A stretch of DNA of 6,108 nucleotides from B8-G4 sp033720735 (GTDB lineage Bacteria > Bacteroidota > Bacteroidia > Chitinophagales > Saprospiraceae): contig JAWWBX010000273.1 in the NCBI GenBank assembly GCA_033720735.1, forward strand, positions 1 to 6,108, given 5' to 3'. Below are positions 1 to 6,108 of the stretch, in pieces. Under the pieces are notes generated by a model. That model saw only the letters and a program-made list of their open reading frames with translations, had not been told where the DNA came from and ran no database searches. The translations under genes were made by a program, and so were the position numbers. Each line of letters begins with the position of its first letter. Within the stretch, counting starts at the first letter, position 1.

Positions 1-630
1 CAGTCTGCGAATGTGGTAACCATGGACTCGAAGGCAGCCTGCACCACGCTTGAACCAACATCATTCATTAACCCGAATAACTCACGCATTATGGCAAACA
101 ACGTCCCACTGACAATCCAGGCTTCCAAGGAAGCGCACCTGCCCTCCGAGATCGTCATCGGCAACAACCGGCTCTCCACGAGAACCACCACTCCCAATCT
201 CTATTGGGTGCTGGTGCTGGACCGGGCCGACTGTTCGGTAAAAGTCAATGTCACGTTTTCAGAAAACGACGCCGTGCCGTCGCAATTACAACCGTATCTC
301 GGCAACACCCAGTACATCCTGGTCCTGGCGACCCAGATGCTGGCATCCAACAATCTGCCCACCGGCAAGTGGCATGACTATCTCGTATCCGAGGGTGCCG
401 GTGTCGAGCTGTTGCGGCTCGAGCACATCTTTGCAGCATTCAATTGCGGCACCTGGGGGCGCATGGCCTATGCCTACGTCGCGATCATGGGTGATTCCAC
501 GACAGACGGATTTGAATCCGCCACCGTGCAAGACTATACGGCGTTTCTGACCATCGACCTGGTCCCGATCTCGTTTGGCGGCACCACGCTTTACACTCCC
601 ACTTCGCTGCAGGCGTCCGGACATCAATGA
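1..630 (+). CDS. Unrecognised protein paired with a glycosyltransferase, 5' end undetermined
   Basis: I do not recognise this family. The frame is open from base 1 to the TGA at 628-630, so the gene may begin left of the window. Internal start candidates are GTG 13, ATG 22 and ATG 91, none with a clear ribosome binding site. The roughly 205 residues look like a soluble, mostly beta-type globular protein: alternating hydrophobic stretches such as NLYWVLVLDR and QYILVLATQM, a central VKVNVTF strand, a Gly/Trp-containing turn (NCGTWGRMAYAYVAIMGD) and a final strand-rich segment ending in SFGGTTLYTP. There is no membrane segment, signal peptide in the visible part, or catalytic motif I can name. 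Only three Cys are visible. The next gene starts 13 bases downstream on the same strand, which suggests co-transcription with the glycosyltransferase. That would fit, without proving, a role in surface polysaccharide or glycoprotein work. I am confident it is coding and have no confident function. Confidence 0.75.
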   Translation, partial: QSANVVTMDSKAACTTLEPTSFINPNNSRIMANNVPLTIQASKEAHLPSEIVIGNNRLSTRTTTPNLYWVLVLDRADCSVKVNVTFSENDAVPSQLQPYLGNTQYILVLATQMLASNNLPTGKWHDYLVSEGAGVELLRLEHIFAAFNCGTWGRMAYAYVAIMGDSTTDGFESATVQDYTAFLTIDLVPISFGGTTLYTPTSLQASGHQ

Positions 631-643
631 TCGGACTGAGAAC

Positions 644-1825
644 GTGAAACGCATCGTAGCACTTGGGCTGTTTGTTGAAGGATTCGGATTTACCAATGTC
701 CTGACGGCCTTGTTCAAACAGCTCAAGCGTTACTACCACATCGACTGGGTCGCACTGGCCCACCGCGGGCCTCAGATCGACAGAGGCTACCTCATCCATC
801 CCAGCAATTTGCAAGGAGGCGACATGTATGGCGCATACCAGGGAGAAGCCCTCGCCCGCAGCACCAACGCAGACTATGTCCTGATCCTGAATGATGTGTG
901 GATGTTCAAGAACTACCGGAAGACGCACGGCGCATCTGACCGAACCTGGAAGACGATCGCCTACGTGCCGCTGGATGGCGAGGTCACCGAAACGGCGTGG
1001 CTGAGCGACGTCGCCTTTGTGGATGCCCTGGCGGCCTATACACCGGGAGATGCCCGCCAGTACCACCGGGCCTTCCGGGCCTTGCATGACCAGGGGGCCA
1101 TCGATCGCTTCCCGGCCCTGACGCACATGCCACATGGCGTTGACACCAATGTATACCACTGCCTGCCTGTGGAGGAGAAAAATGCCCTGCGGCGTACCTA
1201 CTTTCCGGATTGCCCGGCCGACGCGTTGATCGTCCTGAATGCCAACAGGTTTAATGAGCGCAAGAACCTGAAAGCCACGCTGGCCGGATTTGCCGCTGCA
1301 CTGCCGCATGCCGAGCGGCCTTTGCGACTTTGCCTGCACTTGCCGGGGCTCGCGGCGCATCATCGGAAGGAATTGGACGGATGGGTTGCCACCATGGGAT
1401 TGGGCGATCACCTCATCCTCAATCCGCTGGGCGACGCATATGTCGCATCCGCCACGCTCAATGCGCTTTACAACTGCTGTGACATCGGCGTCAATACCAG
1501 CCACGGCGAAGGGTGGGGACTGATCAGTTTCGAGCATGCCGCGGCCGGAGGTGCGCAGATCGTTCCACAACACTCGGCACCTGCTTCGATCTGGGAACAT
1601 GCCGCGCTGTTCCTCTCCAGAACAGATCCCTGCATGATCCCGAACAACCCGTTTCGGATGTATCACGTTTCCTCATCCGATCTCACTCAGCATCTTGTGG
1701 CCTTGGCCAACGACCGCGGTCTGCTCGTTGAGTGGCAGGAAAGAAGCCGGGCCCATGCCTGCAGACCGGATTTTGACTGGGCGGTAATTGCCGACCGCTG
1801 GTATCATTTTCTGGAGGGACTCTAA
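644..1825 (+). CDS. GT-B fold glycosyltransferase, GT4-like (group 1 family)
   Basis: Probably transfers a sugar from a nucleotide-sugar donor to a glycan, lipid or protein acceptor on the cytoplasmic side; donor and acceptor cannot be read from the sequence. Starting at GTG 644 it has 393 residues, normal for the family. The N-terminal half opens with a beta strand and Gly-rich turn (IVALGLFVEGFGFTN). The linker carries PHGVD at about 163-167. The C-terminal donor domain shows the NANRFNERKN segment with Arg202 and Lys207, spaced like the donor-phosphate-binding Arg and Lys of GT4 enzymes, then HGEGWGLISFEHAAAGG at about 287-303, which holds the EX7E pair Glu289 and Glu297. No signal peptide or membrane segment is seen. 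An in-frame ATG at 575 would add 23 Arg/Pro-rich residues read through the end of the upstream gene; I prefer GTG 644 because the protein fold begins there and the overlap disappears. The GAG at 638-640 is only a weak ribosome binding site. Confidence 0.9.
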   Translation: MKRIVALGLFVEGFGFTNVLTALFKQLKRYYHIDWVALAHRGPQIDRGYLIHPSNLQGGDMYGAYQGEALARSTNADYVLILNDVWMFKNYRKTHGASDRTWKTIAYVPLDGEVTETAWLSDVAFVDALAAYTPGDARQYHRAFRALHDQGAIDRFPALTHMPHGVDTNVYHCLPVEEKNALRRTYFPDCPADALIVLNANRFNERKNLKATLAGFAAALPHAERPLRLCLHLPGLAAHHRKELDGWVATMGLGDHLILNPLGDAYVASATLNALYNCCDIGVNTSHGEGWGLISFEHAAAGGAQIVPQHSAPASIWEHAALFLSRTDPCMIPNNPFRMYHVSSSDLTQHLVALANDRGLLVEWQERSRAHACRPDFDWAVIADRWYHFLEGL

Positions 1826-1856
1826 GGCGTGGCGTGCTAGCTCACCTAACCCCTCA

Positions 1857-1916
1857 AACATATTATGATTTTATTTAATATTTAGCGTATCTTTTCGGTC
1901 CAAAACCGATTTTGAT
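1857..1916 (+). promoter_or_regulatory. AT-rich leader with weak promoter candidate for the protease gene
   Basis: The 91-base gap between the glycosyltransferase stop and the protease start becomes strikingly AT-rich from about 1857 to 1895, unlike the GC-richer coding DNA around it. TATCTTTT at 1888-1895 differs by one base from the Bacteroidota -7 consensus TAnnTTTG. No clear -33 TTG/TTTG lies at the expected distance, though TTTT sits at 1869-1872. Two short overlapping inverted repeats follow: TCGGT/ACCGA (1895-1899 with 1905-1909) and CAAAA/TTTTG (1901-1905 with 1910-1914). There is no Shine-Dalgarno sequence before ATG 1917, which is common in this phylum. No convincing terminator for the upstream gene is visible in 1826-1856. 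Confidence 0.35.
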
Positions 1917-4046
1917 ATGCGCCTGATTTGCACCCTGGCTGTCATGTTGATGCTTGTGATGAACGATGTGCGAGGCCAGGGAGTGGCCTGTGGAACGGAA
2001 GCAACGGCACGCTATCTGGCGCCCATGCAAGCGCATGCCCAACAGATCCATCAACACGCGCTCGTTCCGTCGCGCACCCCGCGCACATTTGCGACGAGCG
2101 TTTACATCATGCGTCAGAGTGATGGATCAGGCGGGATGAGCATGAATGAGTTCGAGCAGATCTTTGCCGAATTGAATGCCATGCTGGCTCCCGCCGGCAT
2201 CACCCTGGCCGTCTGTGATTCGATCCGCTACATCGACAGCGATCTGTACTACGACTTCAGCAAGGTGCAGGAGTCATCACTGACCAATCAGCACTACGTG
2301 CCACAAACTATCAATCTGTACTTCCCCAATTCGGTGGTCACCGGGAGCGGGACGGTACTCTGCGGATACGCCTATTTCCCGGGATGGCAGGATGTGGTCA
2401 TCGTGGACCGGCACTGCGCCCTTGATGGCAGCTCACTGGTCCACGAAATGGGCCACTACTTCGGACTCCTGCACACGCATGGGATCTCGAACGCCCTGCC
2501 AACGGATGAACTTGCCGATTTTTCCAATTGCCTGGCTGCCGGTGACGATGTTTGTGATACCCCAGCCGAACCCAATCTTACCGGATTGGTCGACTCCAAT
2601 TGTGTCTATACCGGAAATGTCCTCGACAACGCCGGTATGGCCTTCGACCCTGATCCGTTCAATGTCATGTCTTATGCGCCCAAGCCGTGCCGGACGCAAA
2701 TCACGGAAGACCAGTACCAGCGCATGTCGTACATCGCCACATACCTCCGCGACGACATTCAGTGCCCTACCTTGACCGCCTCTTTCATTGTGGATGACCC
2801 TGTTGCGGTTTGCACTGACCAACTCACCACAACGCTGACATACAACGGGACCGGGGGCACCGCATGCTTCTGGGACATCAACGATGACGGCATTGCGGAC
2901 TACGATTCCGCGGTCATTGTGCACACGTTTAGCGGGACGGGAACGCACAAGGTGTGCCTCACTGTCACCAACGGTGTTGATACCGTGACCCAATGCCATC
3001 GCGATGCCGCCACCATTCTGGATCTGCATCCGCTGCCCTATACAGAATCCTTTGACAGTCTCGCGCATGGTGCCATGCTCAATCCTGACCTGCACTACGG
3101 CTGGACGGTCGGTGATCTGGGACCCAACTACGGATCTTACAGCCTGCTGATTGACAATTATCACTACAATGCCGTGGACGAAGAGGATTATTTCATGATC
3201 GGTCCCTTTGACCTGTCCTCTATTCCGGTGCCCTACCTCTCCTACCGGATCGCTTATGCACCCTATAGTGCCGACCGCTGGGACGCCTTGCGGGTTGAAA
3301 TCAGCACGGACTGCGGCGCCACCTTCGATGAACTCACCTACGCTGAGGGGTTAACACTTTCCACCATGAACGGATACGTGCCACATCAGTGGATGCCTTC
3401 GGATTCCGCCCATTGGCGTCTTGAAAAGATCCCGCTGTCGGCATTCTACAATGACACGATCCTCCTGCGTTTCACCAATATCACCGGGTTTGGCAACAAT
3501 CTGTATCTGGATGATCTGACCATTGAACCTGATCCGCTCCTGGCCTTCTCTTTCATCGCTTTTAAGGTGCATCCGGCGTCATCGGGCGGATTTGATCTCG
3601 TATGGCGGACGGCCGATCAGGATCTTGTCGTTGCCTACGAAATTGAACGGTCTCGTGACGGTACCGATTTCAGCCTATTGGACCGAATCACCGTTGAAGA
3701 TCCCCGGGAGGCGGTCTTTCACTATCATGACGGGTCTGATACGGGCGGCCAGTACCGCATCAAGGGCATTCTGGCTGACGGCAGTGTGCAGTATTCCCCG
3801 ATCGTGCACGCCAGCAGCAAGTCTGAGCAGCCCGGGAGGGCATTTCCGAATCCAGCCTCCGATGTGATGTTTGTCAATGACATTGGCGGCAATAGCCCTC
3901 CTGCATTGTACGACCTGATGGGTCGGTTGCGAGCAGTGCCTGTGCAGCGCGCAAATGGCCACTACCGGTTCAAGTTGGATCACCTTGGCAGTGGAGTCTA
4001 CCTCCTGGTAAACGGTAGCACTGCTGAGCGGGTCATCAAGTATTAG
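1917..4046 (+). CDS. Secreted M43/pappalysin-like zinc metalloprotease with PKD-like domain and T9SS sorting tail
   Basis: A multidomain extracellular protease of 709 residues. Residues 1-20 form a Sec signal peptide (MRLIC, then a hydrophobic core, cleavage likely near VRG-Q); starting at ATG 1917 keeps it whole. The catalytic domain spans about 55-283. It has the zinc motif HEMGHYFGLLH at 176-186 (ligands His176, His180 and His186, base Glu177), the CDTPAEPN segment at 213-220 typical of M43 enzymes, and a Met-turn NVMSY with Met251. Next come a PKD-like domain (about 287-368), a jelly-roll domain of the choice-of-anchor J/MAM type (about 373-537, ending LYLDDLTIEP), and an FN3-like module (about 545-632). 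The tail (about 641-709) has FPNPASD, LYDLMGR and a terminal GVYLLVNG...VIKY pattern, the type A sorting domain by which T9SS exports proteins to the surface or medium. All catalytic residues are present. Substrate unknown. It stands as its own unit between two intergenic gaps. Confidence 0.93.
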   Translation: MRLICTLAVMLMLVMNDVRGQGVACGTEATARYLAPMQAHAQQIHQHALVPSRTPRTFATSVYIMRQSDGSGGMSMNEFEQIFAELNAMLAPAGITLAVCDSIRYIDSDLYYDFSKVQESSLTNQHYVPQTINLYFPNSVVTGSGTVLCGYAYFPGWQDVVIVDRHCALDGSSLVHEMGHYFGLLHTHGISNALPTDELADFSNCLAAGDDVCDTPAEPNLTGLVDSNCVYTGNVLDNAGMAFDPDPFNVMSYAPKPCRTQITEDQYQRMSYIATYLRDDIQCPTLTASFIVDDPVAVCTDQLTTTLTYNGTGGTACFWDINDDGIADYDSAVIVHTFSGTGTHKVCLTVTNGVDTVTQCHRDAATILDLHPLPYTESFDSLAHGAMLNPDLHYGWTVGDLGPNYGSYSLLIDNYHYNAVDEEDYFMIGPFDLSSIPVPYLSYRIAYAPYSADRWDALRVEISTDCGATFDELTYAEGLTLSTMNGYVPHQWMPSDSAHWRLEKIPLSAFYNDTILLRFTNITGFGNNLYLDDLTIEPDPLLAFSFIAFKVHPASSGGFDLVWRTADQDLVVAYEIERSRDGTDFSLLDRITVEDPREAVFHYHDGSDTGGQYRIKGILADGSVQYSPIVHASSKSEQPGRAFPNPASDVMFVNDIGGNSPPALYDLMGRLRAVPVQRANGHYRFKLDHLGSGVYLLVNGSTAERVIKY

Positions 4047-4108
4047 ATCGCTCAATCCGATTACTCCTTGAATCCTACCTGTCCGTCTATGACCCGTCAG
4101 GTGGAATC

Positions 4109-4128
4109 CGCAAAATGTTACCTTTGCG
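4109..4128 (+). promoter_or_regulatory. Bacteroidota-type -7 element of yidC within a 6-bp dyad
   Basis: TACCTTTG at 4119-4126 matches the Bacteroidota housekeeping -7 consensus TAnnTTTG exactly. It sits 28 bases before the yidC start codon, giving a short predicted leader of about 20 bases. No clear -33 TTG is found at the usual distance upstream (about 4090-4104), so the promoter call rests on the -7 box and its position. The TTTG of the box lies in the right arm of an inverted repeat, CGCAAA (4109-4114) and TTTGCG (4123-4128) with an 8-base spacer. This could be an operator or chance. Confidence 0.6.
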
Positions 4129-4142
4129 AAACTTTTTAATCA

Positions 4143-4149
4143 GGCGGAG
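4143..4149 (+). promoter_or_regulatory. Shine-Dalgarno-like site for yidC
   Basis: GGCGGAG lies with its GGAG core five bases before the GTG at 4155. It supports that non-ATG codon as the yidC start, and it stands out because the other genes here lack a recognisable Shine-Dalgarno sequence. Confidence 0.55.
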
Positions 4150-4154
4150 TACAC

Positions 4155-6056
4155 GTGCAGTTAGACAGGAATCAACTCATCGGGATTTTCCTTCTTTTCG
4201 GGATCTTCTACCTGTGGACCATCCTCAACCGTCCGTCTGCCGAAGAGATCGCCGAGCGGCAGCGCATTCAGGACAGTATCGCCCAATCTCAGCTCGCTGA
4301 AAACGTAGGTGACACTGCCCAGGTCCTGATGCCCAGTGATAGCATCACACCAGCAGCAGATCCAATCATCAACGACTCCCTCGAGGCGTTGAGACAGGTG
4401 CAGCGCATGGGTGCCTTTGGGGCAGCGGCGCAGGGCGAAGCGCGTGACTACATCCTCGAAAATGATCTGGTCAGGATTACGATCTCCAGTAAAGGCGGGG
4501 TGATCCGGGATGTAGAGCTCAAACAGTATGAGAAGATCCTGCTCGACGAGGAGAAGAACGAATACAAGGTGCCACTCCACCTGCTCAACGATGAAAAAAA
4601 CATCTTTGAATACCACCTGCCGCTGCCCAATGCCACAGGGGGTATTGTGCGCACCAGCGATCTCTATTTCGATGCCCAGCTCAGCGGTAATACGCTGACG
4701 CTGACCGCTCGTGGTGCAAATGGTCTGGCCTTCGTGCAGACCTATACCCTGTCACCAGATTCATACGTCGTGGACTACGACGTTGCAATCCAGGGAGCGG
4801 ATCAACTCGACCGCAGTGAGGATCTCAGACTGCGTTGGGTCAACTATCTGGATAAGGTTGAGAAGAACTACCAATACGAGAAATACTACACCACGGTCTA
4901 TTACCGCGAGACGGAGGAAGATCCGGATTATTGCTCCTGCCGCCGGGACGACACCGACGATCTGCAGTCCAAACCGGTCAAGTGGGTTTCACATTCCAAT
5001 CAGTTTTTCAATACGACGATCATCGCTGACAGCCGTTTCGAGGGCGGTGTCTTTCAAACCGAGATGCTGGACGACGAGGCGGAAGACCTGAAGATCCTGC
5101 GCACTAATCTTTCACTGCCCCTAGCGGGCAACCGCACCGAGCAGATCGGCATGACGATGTATCTCGGTCCGAATGAGTTTAGCAGGCTGCGTGCATTTGG
5201 CGAAAGCCTGGAAGATATCATCCCCTATGGCCGCAGCATTTTCGGCACCATCAACCGCTGGGTGATCCGGCCGATCTTCAACGTTCTGGATAATATCGTT
5301 CCGGTACAAGGTATCGTGATCCTGCTGCTCACCCTGCTGGTCAAGGTCGTGTTGTTCCCGCTCATGTACCGCATGCTCTATTCGCAGGCCAAGATGTCGG
5401 CGCTCAAGCCGCAGCTGGCGGGGCTCAAAGACAAATTCAAGGACGATACGCAGAAGCAGCAGATGGAGACCATGAAGGTCTACCGGGAGTACGGGGTCAG
5501 CCCGCTCGGAGGCTGTCTCCCGATGCTGGCGCAAATGCCGATCTGGTTTGCCCTGTACCGCTTCTTCCCTGCCGCGATCGAGTTCCGGCAGGCGGATTTT
5601 CTGTGGGCAACCGACCTTTCGTCATACGATGTGTTTGTCCATCTGCCCTTCACCATCCCGTTCTATGGCGACCATGTGAGTCTGTTTACGCTGTTGTGGG
5701 CCATCACCACCGTGATCTACACCTACTACAACACCCGGCACATGGATATGGCCAGCATGAACCCGATGATGAAGTACATGCAGTATTTCATGCCGATCAT
5801 GTTCCTGTTCTTCTTCAACAACTATGCATCAGGATTGACGCTTTATCTCTTTTACAGTAATGTCATCAACATCGGGATGACGATTGGCACCAAGAAATTC
5901 CTGTTTGACGACGAGAAGATCAAGGCCGAACTGATGGCCAACAAGGCGAAACCGAAGAAGAAAACCGGCTTCCAGTCGCGTCTGGAGGAGGCGATGAAGG
6001 AGCAGCAGAAAGCAGCTCAGCAGCGCCAGGCGCAGAACAAGAAGAAGCGCAAGTAG
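4155..6056 (+). CDS. yidC: Membrane protein insertase YidC (Oxa1/YidC/Alb3 family)
   Basis: Inserts and folds inner-membrane proteins, alone or with the SecYEG translocon. The 633 residues match the long Gram-negative form. An N-terminal membrane anchor (about 8-24, IGIFLLFGIFYLWTILN) follows the MQLDRNQ start. A charged linker leads to the large beta-rich periplasmic domain (about 95-345, including KWVSHSNQFFNTTI). The insertase core (about 378-580) has its first helix at QGIVILLLTLLVKVVLFPL, then a cytoplasmic coiled hairpin (about 407-445, AKMSALKPQLAGLKDKF), the signature SPLGGCLPMLAQMPIWFALY at about 449-468, and further helices near 508-525 and 541-575 (FMPIMFLFFFNNYASGLTLY). Lys397 stands where E. 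coli has groove Arg366. The tail is strongly basic (ends NKKKRK), as expected for ribosome contact. An odd CSC pair (Cys260, Cys262) lies in an acidic periplasmic loop. The GTG start is supported by a good ribosome binding site and by an intact first membrane helix. Confidence 0.97.
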   Translation: MQLDRNQLIGIFLLFGIFYLWTILNRPSAEEIAERQRIQDSIAQSQLAENVGDTAQVLMPSDSITPAADPIINDSLEALRQVQRMGAFGAAAQGEARDYILENDLVRITISSKGGVIRDVELKQYEKILLDEEKNEYKVPLHLLNDEKNIFEYHLPLPNATGGIVRTSDLYFDAQLSGNTLTLTARGANGLAFVQTYTLSPDSYVVDYDVAIQGADQLDRSEDLRLRWVNYLDKVEKNYQYEKYYTTVYYRETEEDPDYCSCRRDDTDDLQSKPVKWVSHSNQFFNTTIIADSRFEGGVFQTEMLDDEAEDLKILRTNLSLPLAGNRTEQIGMTMYLGPNEFSRLRAFGESLEDIIPYGRSIFGTINRWVIRPIFNVLDNIVPVQGIVILLLTLLVKVVLFPLMYRMLYSQAKMSALKPQLAGLKDKFKDDTQKQQMETMKVYREYGVSPLGGCLPMLAQMPIWFALYRFFPAAIEFRQADFLWATDLSSYDVFVHLPFTIPFYGDHVSLFTLLWAITTVIYTYYNTRHMDMASMNPMMKYMQYFMPIMFLFFFNNYASGLTLYLFYSNVINIGMTIGTKKFLFDDEKIKAELMANKAKPKKKTGFQSRLEEAMKEQQKAAQQRQAQNKKKRK

Positions 6057-6108
6057 TGTCAGATCCCGTCAGGGATAAAGGCGACGATCCGCAGCGGACC
6101 TCCACTCC
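6056..6108 (+). CDS. Possible start of a downstream gene, cut by the window edge
   Basis: A GTG at 6056-6058 shares its first base with the yidC TAG stop and opens a frame that runs to the window end, reading VSDPVRDKGDDPQRTSTP. The purine-rich stretch just before it (AAGAAGAAG at 6040-6048) could serve as a weak ribosome binding site. A one-base overlap is typical of translationally coupled genes. However, 17 codons are too few to name a product, a second frame is also open to the edge, and a 5-bp hairpin sits at 6063-6076. This is a tentative call. Confidence 0.25.
   Translation, partial: MSDPVRDKGDDPQRTST

Noticed and set aside
1..630. Phage structural protein or other mobile-element cargo
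   Set aside because: The beta-rich look alone suggested it, but no phage, transposase or integrase sequence or terminal repeat is present, and the neighbours are ordinary chromosomal genes.
485..1666. Long open frame of 393 codons on the minus strand, opposite the first two genes
   Set aside because: It lies mostly antisense to a well-supported glycosyltransferase, its translation shows no fold or motif (scattered Arg, Gly and Val), and GC-richer coding DNA commonly leaves such open antisense frames.
1826..1856. Terminator after the glycosyltransferase around the GCTAGC palindrome
   Set aside because: The palindrome does not extend into a stable stem and no T run follows directly; the later T-rich bases look more like promoter DNA.
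2433..3164. 243-codon minus-strand open frame inside the protease gene
   Set aside because: The + strand here encodes the zinc motif, Met-turn and PKD-like domain, so the antisense frame is a shadow. Its translation has no recognisable domain.
4026..4053. GAGCG/CGCTC inverted repeat spanning the protease stop codon, as a terminator
   Set aside because: Only five pairs with an 18-base loop and no T run after it; too weak to call.
4077..4102. ACCTG/CAGGT inverted repeat in the gap before yidC
   Set aside because: Five pairs with a 16-base loop and no T tract; it is neither a terminator nor clearly an operator.
6063..6076. Hairpin ATCCC-GTCA-GGGAT after yidC as a terminator
   Set aside because: A five-pair stem followed by AAAGGCG rather than T residues, and it would lie inside the possible next gene.

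Overview
The window is a stretch of an ordinary bacterial chromosome, moderately GC-rich by eye. All genes lie on the + strand and are tightly packed. It very probably comes from a Bacteroidota-type organism, for three reasons. The secreted metalloprotease ends in a type IX secretion (T9SS) type A sorting domain. The gap before yidC has an exact match to the Bacteroidota -7 promoter consensus TAnnTTTG. The YidC has the long periplasmic-domain architecture, with Lys where the Escherichia coli protein has its groove Arg. I cannot place it below phylum level with confidence; the base composition would fit a GC-richer lineage such as Saprospiria- or Chitinophagia-like bacteria, but that is a guess.

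Layout: (1) 1-630, the 3' part or nearly all of a gene for an unrecognised protein of about 205 residues, open at the left edge. (2) 644-1825, a GT-B fold, GT4-like glycosyltransferase starting at a GTG 13 bases after the previous stop, so probably co-transcribed with it. (3) 1826-1916, an AT-rich intergenic stretch with a weak promoter candidate. (4) 1917-4046, a large secreted M43/pappalysin-like zinc metalloprotease with a PKD-like domain, a jelly-roll 'choice-of-anchor J'/MAM-like domain, an FN3-like domain and a T9SS sorting tail. (5) 4047-4154, an intergenic region with a good -7 element inside a small dyad and a Shine-Dalgarno-like sequence. (6) 4155-6056, yidC, the membrane protein insertase. 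(7) 6056 to the end, a possible start of another gene overlapping the yidC stop by one base.

The genes look like at least three transcription units: orphan protein plus glycosyltransferase, protease alone, and yidC with perhaps a downstream gene. No pathway obviously joins them. The protease is expected to cross the inner membrane by Sec and the outer membrane by T9SS, and YidC is the housekeeping insertase for inner-membrane proteins. No tRNA, rRNA, CRISPR array, insertion sequence or phage module was seen, and no gene-free stretch exceeds about 110 bases. I did not find a convincing undescribed system; the unidentified first protein and the details around yidC are the points most worth a second look.
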